NCBI RefSeq assembly: GCF_026810365.1
Contig: NZ_CP113948.1
Location: 1,389,001 to 1,453,000, forward strand
DNA length: 64,000 nucleotides
Source: Flavobacterium praedii
GTDB taxonomy: Bacteria > Bacteroidota > Bacteroidia > Flavobacteriales > Flavobacteriaceae
Direction of reading: 5' to 3'
Positions 63,462 to 64,000 of this stretch are shown here, in pieces. How positions within the stretch are numbered: the stretch's first letter is position 1; every line of letters begins with the position of its first letter. The notes beneath the pieces were generated by a model, which saw only the letters and a program-made list of their open reading frames with translations, had not been told where the DNA came from and did no database searches. The translations under genes were made by a program, and so were the position numbers.

Positions 63462-63467
63462 TTATGT
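63336..63467 (+). repeat. attC 53 (class B)
   Basis: Closes gene-free cassette 53 (62948-63461). The last complete site in the window. Tip TTGGTGGCAAGTTG faces CAACCAGCCACCAA. Confidence 0.92.
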
Positions 63468-63513
63468 GATAGTTTGCCAAAAAACCGCAGAAAAAGAATA
63501 ATAGTAATTGAAT

Positions 63514-63951
63514 ATGAAAAACATTCTAGCTCTAACAATTTCGCTAATCTTAGTGTTGATAAATGGTATTATTGGTCATTTTTTCCCACCAAATGGAATT
63601 GATTTTACTATAATATTAATTCCAACAATAACAGCAATTATTTGTTTTGCTTCCGAAAATCTGAACTCAATACTTAAAAGTTTATCTGTATCTTTTTTAG
63701 TAATCGCAAATGACATTTTAATAAAATTATATTCGGGTGGAACTCACGATTTGGAAGGATTGGAATGGATTCACTTTTTTATGTATTGTGGAATATTAAT
63801 CGGTCTAATAATTTTGTCGATAAACGTTATGAAAAATAAAAAAGAAAATCTCTACATAAAAATTTTATCGATAATTACATTTCCCTTTTTAATTTATATT
63901 TACTTACAATTTTTCTATCAATTAGGATTAGGAAGAAAGTATCCGATTTAA
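63514..63951 (+). CDS. Cassette 54: polytopic membrane protein (cassette end beyond window)
   Basis: 145 residues from ATG 63514. Five hydrophobic stretches (LALTISLILVLINGIIG, FTIILIPTITAIICF, SVSFLVIANDILIKLY, FFMYCGILIGLIILSI, FPFLIYIYLQFFYQLG). Family unknown. The cassette starts TTATGTGATAG at 63462. Its expected closing sequence (CTATCACATAAC-like) is not reached by position 64000. Confidence 0.6.
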   Translation: MKNILALTISLILVLINGIIGHFFPPNGIDFTIILIPTITAIICFASENLNSILKSLSVSFLVIANDILIKLYSGGTHDLEGLEWIHFFMYCGILIGLIILSINVMKNKKENLYIKILSIITFPFLIYIYLQFFYQLGLGRKYPI

Positions 63952-64000
63952 GCTGAAAATTATGATGTTAATATTAAAAAGGAAGCATAACTAACGAGAA
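63952..64000 (+). other. Tail of window inside cassette 54
   Basis: 49 bases after the last stop. AAGCATAACTAACG near 63985 superficially resembles an R'' box but does not complement this cassette's tip and is not followed by ACACGC. Confidence 0.4.

Larger units (their letters stand above)
14164..64000 (+). mobile_element. Chromosomal integron: integrase, attI region, 53 attC sites, at least 54 cassettes
   Basis: Fifty-three repeats of about 126-134 bp recur every 0.4-2.8 kb. Each begins (..)AAC-ACA and ends GAC-GTT, with folding arms between, like attC sites. The crossover is G|TT: each cassette runs from a TT to the G of the next repeat. Its first 9-15 bases are complementary to the bases preceding its own repeat. 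The central arms define five classes: A (30 sites, CGCTACAAGC with TTTGGG), B (6, CAAGCTGGG), C (8, CGCTACAACGG), D (8, (C/T)ACTACAACGG) and E (1, TGCTAAACAAG). The unpaired spacers are 3 nt (left) and 7 nt (right) in the examples checked from every class. Most genes point away from the integrase. The far end lies outside the window. Confidence 0.93.

Noticed and set aside
15360-64000. CRISPR array as an explanation for regularly recurring repeats
   Set aside because: The repeats are about 130 bases, hairpin-forming and 0.3-2.7 kb apart with genes between them, and no cas gene is seen. They match attC, not CRISPR.
63980-64000. A 54th attC beginning at AAGCATAAC near 63984
   Set aside because: It is not complementary to the cassette's own tip (TTATGTGATA) and is not followed by the conserved ACACGC or AGCCAC arm.

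Overview
The window comes from an AT-rich member of the Bacteroidota, most likely Flavobacterium or a close relative. This rests on a type IX secretion C-terminal sorting domain, flavobacterial-looking lipoprotein and signal sequences, and A-rich leaders without Shine-Dalgarno boxes. I could not assign a species.

Positions 1-14163 look like an ordinary chromosomal flank. They carry hydrogenase maturation genes (the 3' end of hypF, then hypD) with an FKBP prolyl isomerase and a histidine-rich NicO/UreH-type nickel transporter. Next come a DUF457 membrane protein, a cardiolipin synthase-like phospholipase D, a P2-type cation ATPase, a TPR-adenylate cyclase with two upstream paralogues of unknown function, a YitT-family protein, an HD hydrolase and a DinB-like protein. 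An imperfect inverted repeat (13749-13852) precedes a tyrosine recombinase.

From 14164 to the end of the window (about 50 kb) the sequence is a sedentary chromosomal integron, or an integron built on a Xer-like recombinase. The recombinase (14164-15207) is followed by a candidate attI (G|TT junction at 15309/15310) and then 53 complete attC sites of about 126-134 bp. These delimit 53 closed cassettes plus a 54th that runs off the window. The attC sites have folding arms TAAC-3 nt-L''...L'-7 nt-GTTA. They fall into five L-arm classes whose bases covary: CGCTAC/GTAGCG, CACTAC/GTAGTG, TACTAC/GTAGTA and TGCTAA/TTTAGCA. Each cassette's first 9-15 bases are the reverse complement of the bases just before its own attC, and base 10 of every cassette is an A. 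The recombinase has the R-K-HxxR-H-Y catalytic set but I see no IntI-specific insert, and it points the same way as the cassettes.

The cassette content is typical of a reservoir of accessory functions. It includes an EcoRI-type methylase plus DUF262-HNH nuclease pair (two diverged copies), a MntA/HepT toxin-antitoxin pair, a macro-domain ADP-ribose module (two copies), a GNAT acetyltransferase, a minus-strand N6-adenine methylase, a type IX-secreted protein, TPR, MORN and GYF proteins, and many exported or lipoprotein and small membrane proteins of unknown function. Seventeen of the 53 closed cassettes have no credible gene. Most of these belong to families built from short degenerate repeats of the AACTTGAAA / GTTTCTAAACTGAATC kind. 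Some cassettes are exact duplicates (24146-25175 = 41593-42622; 31898-32561 = 51224-51887). Three tandem near-identical cassettes carry different attC classes.

Two foreign elements sit in the array: an IS30-family transposase gene in the cassette at 19968-22230, and a group II intron (about 60800-62814, minus strand) a few bases upstream of the attC at 62822. I found no tRNA, rRNA or CRISPR array. All functional calls come from reading motifs; no database search or folding program was run.
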